Position numbers and translations under genes: made by a program. Positions 1 through 7,320 of a DNA stretch of 37,686 nucleotides are shown piece after piece (positions within the stretch are counted from its first letter, which is position 1; every line of letters starts with the position of its first letter). A model generated the notes under the pieces. The model was not told where the DNA came from, did no database searches, and worked only from the letters and a program-made list of their open reading frames with translations. This stretch comes from SIG673 sp045658525 (GTDB lineage: Bacteria; Bacillota; Clostridia; Oscillospirales; CAG-272), in assembly GCA_045658525.1 (NCBI GenBank), contig JAZOVD010000025.1, positions 1-37,686 on the forward strand, written 5' to 3'.

Positions 1-1059
1 CCAAGTCCAGTTATTTCCGTTGTGAGTATCTCTATTATACTCGGTTATATCGCCAACACCGAAAACGTACTCTATATTCTTTGAGTCCTTGTTATCGACT
101 ATCCAATCGTATATGTACGAGGTGCACTTCTGAGCGGCTAACGCTTCCTCATAGGTAGCGTACCTTTTACCATCTCCAAAGTTGTTCCAAGCATTGTAAA
201 CGTCGGCGTAAACCGCTGACTGAGTGTCTCCTACTACCGCGAAGGAGTATGCATAGCTTGAAGGATCTTTATATCTCTTATAAAAGCTGGATGCGTCGTA
301 GCCGTTTGCGCTGCGGTCAACTATACGACCCTTAACGTCCTGCGTAAGATCGTAGTACGCAAGGATATTTGCAGCGTTTGCGTTTACGCCGTCAGCGCAT
401 ATCTCCGCTACCTCGGTAGCGGAGAGCGCTGCGGAATAGAGCGCGAGGTTCTTCATATTGCCTAAGAAATAGGAACGGTTGTCATCGTTTACGTTACGTG
501 TCGGACCCTGTTGTGCGGTACCTCCGACTACGAAGTTGCTCACTTTGAGCACGTCCTCCGCATAGGCTGCGGTCGTCTCTACCGTTTGTTTAAGCTCGCC
601 GTTAACGTAAAGCGAAGCGCTCTCGCTCTGCTTAAATACTACCGTAAGGGTTACGAAATCACCCGTTCTTGCGTCATACTCGTCGAACTTAAGGGTGGTA
701 ACCTCGCCCTCTGAGTTCATAAAGGAAAGTCCGGGTACACCGTTTTCGAATATCTCGAAATTGATGTAAGAATAGACCTCGTCCGTGGTTATTCCGGCAC
801 TGATGCTGCCCGACTCCTTTGCGTCGTAGTTTCCGAAGACAACTCCGGGAGTGGTAACGCTTTCCGCTATCTTTACGGTAGCGGAAAAGGTTACGGGTGC
901 AGTTTCAAGCGGTTTATCGAGCCAATGTACGAGCTGCTGTGTGAATGTGAGACCGCTTTCTGCTGCAAACGAGGGGAGCGAAAGTCCCATAGGCATAGCC
1001 GCCGAAAGCATAAGCACCGCTAAAAACGCGCATAATAATCTTTTCAGCTGTCTTTTCAT
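1..1059 (-). CDS. Secreted LamG-domain metallophosphoesterase, 3' part outside window
   Basis: The frame is open from the ATG at 1057-1059 to the window edge, giving 353 codons without a stop. The start has GGAG about 8 nt upstream and a perfect promoter further up. Residues 1-33 form a Sec signal peptide: basic MKRQLKRLL, a hydrophobic core, and an A-x-A-like site near PSFAAES. Residues about 45-230 read as a concanavalin-like LamG fold (SATVKIAES, SLYVNGELKQT, GNMKNLALYSAALSATEVAEI). From about residue 285 a calcineurin-like phosphoesterase domain begins, with FAVVGDTQ and then GVGDITEYN, matching the first two metal-binding motifs of that superfamily. The remaining catalytic motifs would lie beyond base 1. 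An extracellular or wall-associated phosphatase or phosphodiesterase is likely; the substrate cannot be inferred. It is a separate transcription unit downstream of the hprK pair. Confidence 0.8.
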   Translation of the reverse strand, partial: MKRQLKRLLCAFLAVLMLSAAMPMGLSLPSFAAESGLTFTQQLVHWLDKPLETAPVTFSATVKIAESVTTPGVVFGNYDAKESGSISAGITTDEVYSYINFEIFENGVPGLSFMNSEGEVTTLKFDEYDARTGDFVTLTVVFKQSESASLYVNGELKQTVETTAAYAEDVLKVSNFVVGGTAQQGPTRNVNDDNRSYFLGNMKNLALYSAALSATEVAEICADGVNANAANILAYYDLTQDVKGRIVDRSANGYDASSFYKRYKDPSSYAYSFAVVGDTQSAVYADVYNAWNNFGDGKRYATYEEALAAQKCTSYIYDWIVDNKDSKNIEYVFGVGDITEYNRDTHNGNNWTW

Positions 1060-1149
1060 TGTGTTTTCTCCATTTATATTTCTTGGTATCTTTTTGTGAT
1101 ATTCGCGATATTTCAATAAATTTTGTCAGTTTTCGTACCTTTTACTTGT

Positions 1150-1178
1150 ATTATATGACAAGTGCACATTGTTGTCAA
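1150..1178 (-). promoter_or_regulatory. Sigma-A promoter of the LamG/phosphoesterase gene
   Basis: On the minus strand, -35 TTGACA (1173-1178) and -10 TATAAT (1150-1155) are separated by exactly 17 bp. Both hexamers match consensus. The predicted leader is about 85 nt before the ATG at 1059. This makes the gene independent of the upstream hprK operon. Confidence 0.85.
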
Positions 1179-1242
1179 TCAGCAAGCTTCATCACTTTCG
1201 TTATTAACACTCGGTATGGAGCATGTGAGGGAAACTCTTTCT

Positions 1243-1563
1243 CTACGCATATCTCGTATAATGCGCGATAAGGGTGCGTTCCTTGCCCGAAAGCAGGTCG
1301 TAACCCGTTATGACCGCTCCGCCGAGACTCATAAGCTCGGAAAAATCGGTATCATCTATGTAACTGCGGAAAACGTCGTGCTGTGAAGCGAATATCATAA
1401 ATTCCTTGCCGCGAACTATCAGCGCGCCCTCGCGTCCGACTATAATATCGTCCTCCTCGCCAAGGCGCTCCATAACGTATTTTATGTGCATACCGTGGAG
1501 CTTTTTCGCCATCTCGCGTCTGAATTTAACGGTATTATCCGCTTTTTTCCCAAATCCGAACAT
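1243..1563 (-). CDS. Conserved small hypothetical protein downstream of hprK
   Basis: 106 aa, starting MFGFGKKAD. It begins three bases after the hprK stop codon, so the two genes are almost certainly co-transcribed and translationally coupled. The SD-like GGACGAG lies inside the end of hprK. There is no signal peptide or membrane segment. The sequence looks like a compact alpha/beta protein (IIVGREGALIVRGKEFMIFA, then VFRSYIDDTDFSELMSLGGAVITGYD), with a basic N-terminus. I do not recognise a named family. The tight pairing with hprK suggests a link to carbon catabolite control, but that is inference only. Confidence 0.7.
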   Translation of the reverse strand: MFGFGKKADNTVKFRREMAKKLHGMHIKYVMERLGEEDDIIVGREGALIVRGKEFMIFASQHDVFRSYIDDTDFSELMSLGGAVITGYDLLSGKERTLIAHYTRYA

Positions 1564-1566
1564 CTC

Positions 1567-2514
1567 TTACTCGTCCGATTCTGCCGCGCCTTCCTGCGCG
1601 AGCTTTATAAGTCTTTTGTTAAATTCCTCAGCTGTATTGTAGCCCATACTCTTCTGTCTCTGGTTCATAGCGGCTATCTCGATAATTACCGCAAGGTTAC
1701 GTCCGGGACGGACCGGAACGAGTACGGACGGCACTTCAACCCCCATTATATCCATAGTTTTTTGCTCTATGCCCATACGGTCATACATCTTGCCCTCGAC
1801 CCAGGGTTCAAGCTCTATTACAAGCTCTACCTTTTCGGTCTCCTTTACCGAGCCTATACCGAAAAGTCTGCGAACGTCAACTATTCCTATACCGCGAAGC
1901 TCTATATAGTAACGAATAAGCTCAGGCGCGGTAGCTACGAGCGTTCTCGAGCTTACCTTTTTTATCTCGACCGCATCGTCCGCAACAAGACGGTGTCCGC
2001 GCTTGACAAGCTCTATTGCCGTTTCGCTCTTACCTATACCCGAATCGCCAAGTATAAGTATTCCGATACCGTAAACCTCGACCATAACTCCGTGACGCGT
2101 CGATACGGGAGCTACCTTGACTCGGAGCGAGGTTATGAGGTTAGCCATAAATTCCGATGTACGCATAGAGGTGCGGAGAAGCGGTATATCGTGCTTCTCG
2201 CAAAGCTCGTAAACAACGGGGTGGGGTTCGATGGAGCTTGAATAAATAAGGCATATCGGCTGTGCCGCAAGGAACTTATCGACGTTATTTTTGCGGGTCT
2301 CGTCGTCAAGCTCGGAAAGGTAGGTATGCTCCTCTCTGCCTATTATCTGGATACGGTGAGGCTGATAAAGCTCGGTAAAGCCCGTAAGCGGTAATCCCGG
2401 ACGGTTAACGTCCGCGGTGTTTATCTTTACGGTACGGTCGCTCATATACAGAGTTTCCAGCTTAAACTCTTTGATTATTTCGGATATATTTACGCTTTTT
2501 CCGTTGTCTTCCAT
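1567..2514 (-). CDS. hprK: HPr kinase/phosphorylase
   Basis: Phosphorylates HPr on Ser46 and removes that phosphate, controlling carbon catabolite repression and sugar uptake through the PTS in low-GC Gram-positives. From the start used here (315 aa) I see the catalytic His in RHG near residue 141, the Walker A loop GDSGIGKSE at 156-164, the DD pair at 179-180, and the family signature ELRGIGIVDVRRLFG at 205-219. The length fits the usual 310-320 aa. An in-frame ATG lies six codons upstream at 2532. I prefer 2514 because GGAAAGGA sits at proper distance before it and the resulting MEDNGKSVNIS start fits the family length. The gene is followed 3 nt later by the 106-aa gene. No convincing promoter was identified in the upstream spacer. 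Confidence 0.96.
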   Translation of the reverse strand: MEDNGKSVNISEIIKEFKLETLYMSDRTVKINTADVNRPGLPLTGFTELYQPHRIQIIGREEHTYLSELDDETRKNNVDKFLAAQPICLIYSSSIEPHPVVYELCEKHDIPLLRTSMRTSEFMANLITSLRVKVAPVSTRHGVMVEVYGIGILILGDSGIGKSETAIELVKRGHRLVADDAVEIKKVSSRTLVATAPELIRYYIELRGIGIVDVRRLFGIGSVKETEKVELVIELEPWVEGKMYDRMGIEQKTMDIMGVEVPSVLVPVRPGRNLAVIIEIAAMNQRQKSMGYNTAEEFNKRLIKLAQEGAAESDE

Positions 2515-2594
2515 ATCTGTTTTCCTTTCCATTTACGGTAATATCTTTTTCATTTTTCTAATTTTATTGTCCAATTCAATTGAACCATTGATCG

Positions 2595-2763
2595 TTTTTC
2601 ACTTCCGAGGGGGTCGCATAGAGGCAGGTTTTTGTGGAGACGTTTTCGTTTGGTGAAGATTTCTACTCCTTTTTGCGAAGCAAATTAACAATTTCTTTTC
2701 TACTACGCCATACATCAAGTGTGGCGTAGTAGAAAAGTTCTTTGCTTCTTTCCAAGAAAGAAG
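2595..2763 (+). repeat. Tip-hairpin repeat, copy A (middle plus right part)
   Basis: Contains the middle motif CACTTCCGAGGGGG-TCGCATAGAG (2600-2623), the mini-hairpin TTTTTGCGAAGCAAA, a long stem 2696-2710 / 2722-2736 (TTTTCTACTACGCCA with TGGCGTAGTAGAAAA), and the right end TTCTTTGCTTC...GAAG. The left third is missing. The right tip ends about 9 nt before the thiI stop codon. It fills the hprK-thiI spacer. Confidence 0.85.
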
Positions 2764-2771
2764 GAAATCCC

Positions 2772-3947
2772 TCACTCGTCCGTATAATGCACTTCCATAT
2801 TCGCAAAAGCGGCATCTTCGAGCGCGGAGAGGTCGGCTTTTTCTTCCTGAGCCAACACTTTTGCAAGCTCGGGGCGCGTTTTGGGGTGCTTGGGAGTAAA
2901 TACCGTACAGCAATCCTCATAAGGCAGTATCGAGGTCTCGAACGTGTTTATCTTTCTTGCCAGCGAGATTATCTCCTCTTTATCAAGACCTATGCACGGT
3001 CTGAAAACGAGCATATCGGCGGCGGGATCGGTAACTCCCATAGCGAGCATCGTCTGTGAAGCGACCTGACCGAGGCTTTCGCCCGTTACGAGCGCGTCGC
3101 AACGGCGTTCCTTTGCGGCTCTTGCGGCAAGTCTCATCATACTGCGTCTGAGCAGGAGCGTAAAGTATTCTTCCTCGACTGTATCGCGCAGTCTTTCCTG
3201 TATTTCGGTAACGGAGATGCAGTTTACCCTCATATCTCCGCAGTAGTCGCTCATAATACGCGCAAGCTCGAGGACCTTTTCCTTTGCCGCCTCGGACGTA
3301 TAGGGAAAGCTTTCAAAGTGCGTGCATTCTATTTTCGCTCCGCGCTTTGCCATCATGTAACCCGCAACGGGGCTATCTATACCGCCCGAAAGCAGAAGCA
3401 TTGCTCTGCCCGCGCTTCCTATCGGCATACCGCCTGCGGCTTTTACCGCGTCGGCGTGAACGAACGCGTGCGTTTCGCGTATCTCCACGGTGACCACCGC
3501 CTCCGGCTGTTCCATCGAAACGCCTATTCTGCCGTTCATTACTTCAAGCACCGCACCGCCCGCGAGAGCCGCTATCTCGGGCGATTTGAGCGGGAAGCGC
3601 TTATCCGCGCGTTTGGCGTTCGCCCTGAACGTTTTCTTGCCTTCGAGGAAACGGGGTATATACTCTTTAACGGTAGCAAGTATCGCGTCCATATCCTTTT
3701 CGGTCTCAGCGGCGCGGCAAACGGTAGCTATACCGAATATCTTACAGAGCGCGCCGAACGCTCCCTCGTAATCGGGGTCATCGCCGAGCGGTTCAACGTA
3801 TATAGTTGACTGCGCGCGACTGACGGAAAACGCGCCGAACGGTTTAAGTCTTGTTTTTATCTCCTTAACGAGCGCGCCCTCGAAATGACCTTTATTAAGA
3901 CCTTTGAGCGCTATCTCGCCGTATTTACACAAAAAAATCTCTTTCAT
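2772..3947 (-). CDS. thiI: tRNA 4-thiouridine synthetase ThiI
   Basis: Makes 4-thiouridine at position 8 of tRNA; in many bacteria it also supplies sulfur for the thiamin thiazole. 391 aa. The N-terminal ferredoxin-like region begins MKEIFLCKYGEIALKG, as is typical; a THUMP domain spans about 60-165; the adenylating PP-loop SGGIDSP is at 187-193. The conserved LPYEDCCTVF segment is at 331-340. The protein stops where rhodanese-free Firmicute ThiI proteins stop, so the C-terminal rhodanese domain of E. coli ThiI is absent and sulfur relay must differ. A good minus-strand promoter lies upstream. The nearest SD-like sequence (AGGAG) is about 16 nt from the ATG, which is unusually far. No cysteine desulfurase gene is adjacent. 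The gene is divergent from two tRNA genes. Confidence 0.95.
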   Translation of the reverse strand: MKEIFLCKYGEIALKGLNKGHFEGALVKEIKTRLKPFGAFSVSRAQSTIYVEPLGDDPDYEGAFGALCKIFGIATVCRAAETEKDMDAILATVKEYIPRFLEGKKTFRANAKRADKRFPLKSPEIAALAGGAVLEVMNGRIGVSMEQPEAVVTVEIRETHAFVHADAVKAAGGMPIGSAGRAMLLLSGGIDSPVAGYMMAKRGAKIECTHFESFPYTSEAAKEKVLELARIMSDYCGDMRVNCISVTEIQERLRDTVEEEYFTLLLRRSMMRLAARAAKERRCDALVTGESLGQVASQTMLAMGVTDPAADMLVFRPCIGLDKEEIISLARKINTFETSILPYEDCCTVFTPKHPKTRPELAKVLAQEEKADLSALEDAAFANMEVHYTDE

Positions 3948-3984
3948 AGTATTAAAACGTCTGCTCCTTATTCTTTCTGAATTT

Positions 3985-4014
3985 ATTATACATTAAAATA
4001 GCACCGTTTGTCAA
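3985..4014 (-). promoter_or_regulatory. Promoter of thiI
   Basis: On the minus strand, TTGACA (4009-4014) and TATAAT (3985-3990) have an 18-bp spacer, about 40 bp before the thiI ATG. Confidence 0.8.
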
Positions 4015-4116
4015 GAATAAGTATATATTAAGGGGTAAAACGTGAAATATTCTCTAATAAATTTGATGAAAAAACAAAAAACATTACCGAAATTTTCATT
4101 TTTTTGAAAAAGGGTA

Positions 4117-4145
4117 TTGACAAAATAAAATGCTTATGCTATAAT
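4117..4145 (+). promoter_or_regulatory. Promoter of the tRNA-Met/tRNA-Glu unit
   Basis: TTGACA (4117-4122), a 17-bp spacer and TATAAT (4140-4145). All twelve hexamer bases match consensus, as expected for a strong stable-RNA promoter. Transcription would start near 4152, about 37 nt before the first tRNA. Confidence 0.88.
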
Positions 4146-4188
4146 AAAGACCGCAGTTTATGACGAAAGCTCGTCAAACGGCGAAAAT

Positions 4189-4265
4189 GGCGGAATAGCT
4201 CAGTTGGCTAGAGCGCTCGGTTCATACCCGAATGGTCGTTGGTTCAAGTCCGACTTCCGCTACCA
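4189..4265 (+). tRNA. tRNA-Met (anticodon CAT), elongator type
   Basis: 77 nt with encoded CCA. Acceptor GGCGGAA pairs with TTCCGCT (first pair G-U); D arm AGCTCAGTTGGCTAGAGC; anticodon loop TTCATAC; T arm GTTGG-TTCAAGT-CCGAC. The overall sequence closely resembles Bacillus elongator tRNA-Met. A CAT anticodon could in principle be tRNA-Ile with lysidine, but the acceptor and D arm fit elongator Met better. Confidence 0.93.
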
Positions 4266-4298
4266 GAACACAAGGCATTTTACGATGCCTTGTGTTCT
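4265..4298 (+). other. Perfect 14-bp hairpin between the two tRNAs
   Basis: AGAACACAAGGCAT (4265-4278) pairs exactly with ATGCCTTGTGTTCT (4285-4298) around a 6-nt loop. The stem begins at the terminal A of the tRNA-Met CCA. No T-tract follows (TAAATGG), so it is not a classical terminator. It could be a processing or spacer structure in the tRNA precursor. Confidence 0.7.
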
Positions 4299-4303
4299 TA
4301 AAT

Positions 4304-4378
4304 GGCCCGTTGGTCAAGCGGCTAAGACACCGCCCTTTCACGGCGGTAACACGAGTTCGATTCTCGTACGGGTCACCA
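4304..4378 (+). tRNA. tRNA-Glu (anticodon TTC)
   Basis: 75 nt with encoded CCA. Acceptor GGCCCGT pairs with ACGGGTC (one G-U); anticodon stem/loop CCGCC-CTTTCAC-GGCGG gives TTC; T arm CGAG-TTCGATT-CTCG. It is downstream of tRNA-Met in the same transcript and immediately before a strong terminator. This isoacceptor class carries the MnmA-dependent 2-thiouridine at position 34. Confidence 0.95.
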
Positions 4379-4417
4379 AACAATAAAGCCACCCTTTTGG
4401 GTGGCTTTATTGTTTTT
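4379..4417 (+). terminator. Intrinsic terminator of the tRNA unit
   Basis: A 16-bp perfect stem, AACAATAAAGCCACCC (4379-4394) with GGGTGGCTTTATTGTT (4399-4414), has a TTTT loop and ends in a T-tract. It begins directly after the tRNA-Glu CCA. Confidence 0.93.
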
Positions 4418-4489
4418 GTAATCTGCTAATAAATCGAACTCCGCAGAGGCTCACCTACCGCTAAACTTCACGCACGACAGAGGGGTGGG

Positions 4490-4641
4490 TGGAGAAAAAA
4501 GTTTGTTATCATTGCGCAAAATTCGGTTTTAATTATAAATACAACGCATAAAAATCTCCCAACCACTTTAAAAACTCGCCCTATGTAACAACGGGGCGAG
4601 TTTTTAAAAGTTCTTTGCGCAGCTTTCTTTCAAGAAAGCGC
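4490..4641 (+). repeat. Tip-hairpin repeat remnants, copy B
   Basis: Two decayed pieces are visible in this 334-nt gene-free stretch. At 4493-4523, GAGAAAAAAGTTTGTTATC followed by GCGCAAAA resembles the inner end of a reversed right unit (compare 35850-35882). At 4566-4641 there is a plus-oriented stem (CTTTAAAAACTCGCCC with GGGGCGAGTTTTTAAAAG), then AAAAGTTCTTTGC and a degenerate tip CTTTCTTTCAAGAAAG. Confidence 0.65.
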
Positions 4642-4649
4642 GTTCCCCC

Positions 4650-4678
4650 TTGTTTTTTCTCTGATTTCGGTGTATAAT
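4650..4678 (+). promoter_or_regulatory. Candidate promoter of the amidohydrolase gene
   Basis: TTGTTT (4650-4655), a 17-bp spacer and a perfect TATAAT (4673-4678), about 35 nt before the ATG. The -35 is weak. Confidence 0.55.
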
Positions 4679-4712
4679 AAACACGTAAAACCTTAATGAA
4701 AAGAGAAAAGAC

Positions 4713-5558
4713 ATGATAATCGACACACACACTCACGTTTTTCCGGAAAAGATAGCGAAAAGAGCTATCGAAAACCTTGAACACATAGCCGACGAGGGCG
4801 CAGGCAAAAAAGGCGCGCTCAAAGCAAGAACCGACGGTACACTTGACGGTCTTAAAAAGTCAATGCGCGAGAACGGGATAGATTACTCGGTGGTTCTGCC
4901 GGTCGCAACTAAACCCTCGCAGTTTGAAAGCATCAACGCCTACGCCGCTGAAATAAACGGTAAGGACGGCATAATTTCTCTCGGCGGAATCCACCCCGAA
5001 TGCGAAAACGTTTACGAAAAGCTCAGCCATATAAAATCGCTCGGACTTCGCGGAGTTAAAGTTCACCCCGACTACCAGCAGTGCTACGCAGATGATCCGA
5101 AATACCTTGAAATAGTTGAATGCTGTATCAAGCTCGGACTTTATATAATCTTTCACGCAGGCTGGGATATAGGTTATCCCGAGCCTATGCACTGCTCGCC
5201 CGAGGCGTTCAGAAACGCCTACGCTCCGCTTTTTGAGAACTACCCGTCCGAAAAAACGCACCCTCACGTCATCTTAGCGCACCTCGGCGGAGTTACCACG
5301 CCAAAAAGAACGCTCGACGCACTCTGCGGTCTGCCCATATACCTCGATATGGCGTTCACACTCGAAAATATGGACGAAAACGATATAATAAAAATAATCC
5401 GCTCACACGGAGCGGATAAAGTGTTGTTCGCAACAGACTCGCCTTGGTCGGATCAGGGCGAGTGTAAGCAGAAATTCCTTTCGCTTCCCTTAACGGACGA
5501 GGAAAAGAAGCTTATTGCGTATAAGAACGCCTCCTTACTTTTCTTAGAAGAAAAGTAA
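4713..5558 (+). CDS. Amidohydrolase-family metal-dependent hydrolase (TIM barrel)
   Basis: 281 aa, start MIIDTHTHVFPEKIA with AAGAGAAAAG upstream. Metal-site motifs of the amidohydrolase-2 family (the group of aminocarboxymuconate-semialdehyde decarboxylase and relatives) are visible: D-T-H-T-H (D4, H6, H8), VHPD with H118, FHAG with H148, LAHLGG with H190, and the barrel-end Asp in FATDSPW (D252). It is cytoplasmic with no signal peptide. The family includes decarboxylases and hydrolases, so the substrate is not predictable. The last codons are odd: ASLLFLEEK-stop is encoded by the left tip of a dispersed repeat (palindrome 5534-5559), and the same F-L-x-x-K-stop ending occurs in two unrelated genes of this window. 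It is a single gene, convergent with the O-antigen-ligase-like gene. Confidence 0.85.
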   Translation: MIIDTHTHVFPEKIAKRAIENLEHIADEGAGKKGALKARTDGTLDGLKKSMRENGIDYSVVLPVATKPSQFESINAYAAEINGKDGIISLGGIHPECENVYEKLSHIKSLGLRGVKVHPDYQQCYADDPKYLEIVECCIKLGLYIIFHAGWDIGYPEPMHCSPEAFRNAYAPLFENYPSEKTHPHVILAHLGGVTTPKRTLDALCGLPIYLDMAFTLENMDENDIIKIIRSHGADKVLFATDSPWSDQGECKQKFLSLPLTDEEKKLIAYKNASLLFLEEK

Positions 5559-5900
5559 GCAAAAGAACTTTTCTAAGGGTACTATTGTGAAAATCTTGAT
5601 GTAGTATCATAGAGTGATGGTATTTTTTATTTTCATTATGCCTTTATCTTCATTTCTTTTTCCTTCTTTGTAAAGAAAGAAAAAGAAACGAAGCAAAGAA
5701 AAAGAAAGAAACTTACAGTCACACCTTTGTTGCCACCTTGGACTGTTTTTTACTTCCGAGGGGTTCACATAGAGATAATGCATAGATAATAATTTATATT
5801 CTTTTTTCGAAGAAAAACAAAAAACAGCTTTTAAGAAACGCGCCCAAATACACGGGTGCGTTTCTTAAAAGTTCTTTGCTTCTTTCTTTCAAGAAAGAAG
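5534..5900 (+). repeat. Tip-hairpin repeat, copy C (full length)
   Basis: It fills the whole 330-nt spacer between two convergent genes. Left tip: arms 5534-5545 and 5548-5559, then GCAAAAGAACTTTTCTAAGG. Middle: TATCATAGAGTGATGG (5605-5620) and ACTTCCGAGGGGTTCACATAG (around 5752). An additional 17-bp near-perfect tip-like hairpin is nested at 5653-5688. Then come a TTTTTCGAAGAAAAA mini-hairpin, a long stem AACGCGCCC/GGGTGCGTT, and the right end AAAAGTTCTTTGCTTC...GAAG finishing at 5900. The stop codons of both flanking genes lie inside the tips (5556-5558 and 5889-5891). Nothing else is seen in this stretch. Confidence 0.88.
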
Positions 5901-7298
5901 ATAATTATCCTCGGCATTTTCAAGATAGACGAACAAAAGGACGGTCATTATTTCGTAGGGTATTGGGCTGAATTCACCGGGGTTTACCATACTCATCATA
6001 AATACACCCAGATAGGAAAAGCCGAGCGTCATCTTCCATACGTTAGTTTTTGTAAGGAACAATGAAAAACGAGTTACTATACTGTACCCATACGCAAGGA
6101 TTCCGGCTATACCAAAGCTTCCAACTACCTGCGCTATGTACATATGATACCAATCCAGCGCACCCTTTTTGTGATCAAAAAGATCGGCGTTAGATGTGTT
6201 TCCGATACCGCTTCCGAAAATAACGTTCCGTTTGAAATCGTCTATCGAACGTATGAGCAGGTTCAGGCGCGTATCCGAACCGCTTATAAATCCGTCGCCT
6301 ATCCTCGTATCCAAAAATTGCATCAGGTGACCCGCAACCAGTCCAGCCGAAACAAGACCGATAACCGTTACTCCAAGATAGATCGGTAATCTCCGTCCGC
6401 CTCTTACAAGCACGCAGTAAACAAAGCAGACAGCAAACTCTATACTACCGAAAAGAAGTCCGCCGCGTGACCCCGAAATGACTATACAGCCATACATCAG
6501 AACTGCGGCAAGTAAATGCAAGTCGGATAACCTTACGAACGCACCCCCGCTTCGTTTTTCTTCCGTATTCATCGTAAAATAAAACGGAAATGGCAAGGCG
6601 AACATAAGAAACGTCGAAAAATTATTTCTCGGCTGAAACTCAACGCTTACCCCTTGGTTTTCTATAACCGATCCGATATTTTTGGCGTAATGGATCATTA
6701 TCATAGCCGATACAAGGATACCGAGCAGATAAAAGTCGTATGCCAGCCTGCCGGAGATCAGCTCGTACAGCCTTTTGCGCTCGGGCGCGTCAAGAGAAAT
6801 ATCGGGAGTATATCGGCTTTTTAAAAGCAAATACATTCCAACCATTCCAAACCCAAGTCCGAACGTGTAAAAAAGCGCCCCGGGTCTGAAATAGTCACTT
6901 GCGGGTAACGTTCCAAAGCCTCCAAGCGTTACGGCGACCGCAACACAGATAAGCGGTTTAAACGTTTTACCCACGTAAAATTTCTTTTTGAAGTGAACGA
7001 AATGATAAACTATGCAAGCGATAGCCGGAACGGCAAGCGGCACGAATTTTATCATACGGTCAAAGGAGTTATAGCAGGTACACATAAACGCCGCCACCAT
7101 GATAAACGGCAGAAACGTCACCGAAGTGTCCTCGCACAAGGTAAGACCGAGACATATCACGGTTATAAAAAACAGCGCGCCGGGAACTTCAAGGGAAAAG
7201 ATATTGACAAGTATAGCGATAAAAAGTAACGCTATACCAAAAAGCGGGCTTCCGAGAAGAAGCGGCGCTTTTTCTTTTACTTTGCAAAAAAACTTCAA
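5889..7298 (-). CDS. O-antigen ligase/polymerase-like polytopic membrane protein
   Basis: 469 aa with about a dozen hydrophobic segments. Wzy/WaaL-family hallmarks: SGSRGG at 285-290, a large loop after the penultimate segments with FGSGIGN (about 381-387), and a histidine in WYHMYIAQ near residue 405. Such proteins join or polymerise lipid-linked glycans outside the membrane. The donor here is unknown, since no other glycan-assembly genes are adjacent. The start is TTG (7296-7298), preceded by AAAGGACGAGG at good distance. The gene follows proB after 22 nt and is probably co-transcribed. The final codons, CTT CTT TCT TGA (Leu-Leu-Ser-stop), come from the right tip of the repeat element at 5534-5900; pepD ends in the same way. 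Confidence 0.78.
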   Translation of the reverse strand: MKFFCKVKEKAPLLLGSPLFGIALLFIAILVNIFSLEVPGALFFITVICLGLTLCEDTSVTFLPFIMVAAFMCTCYNSFDRMIKFVPLAVPAIACIVYHFVHFKKKFYVGKTFKPLICVAVAVTLGGFGTLPASDYFRPGALFYTFGLGFGMVGMYLLLKSRYTPDISLDAPERKRLYELISGRLAYDFYLLGILVSAMIMIHYAKNIGSVIENQGVSVEFQPRNNFSTFLMFALPFPFYFTMNTEEKRSGGAFVRLSDLHLLAAVLMYGCIVISGSRGGLLFGSIEFAVCFVYCVLVRGGRRLPIYLGVTVIGLVSAGLVAGHLMQFLDTRIGDGFISGSDTRLNLLIRSIDDFKRNVIFGSGIGNTSNADLFDHKKGALDWYHMYIAQVVGSFGIAGILAYGYSIVTRFSLFLTKTNVWKMTLGFSYLGVFMMSMVNPGEFSPIPYEIMTVLLFVYLENAEDNYLLS

Positions 7299-7320
7299 GG
7301 GAAGCCTCGTCCTTTCGTTC

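Noticed and set aside
1486..2241. 251-codon open frame on the plus strand opposite hprK
   Set aside because: It lies antisense within a clear hprK frame, has no family motifs, and its composition mirrors the opposite-strand codons.
5534..5900. Degraded protein-coding gene in the 330-nt spacer
   Set aside because: All of the spacer is explained by the repeat element; no residual protein similarity is visible in any frame.
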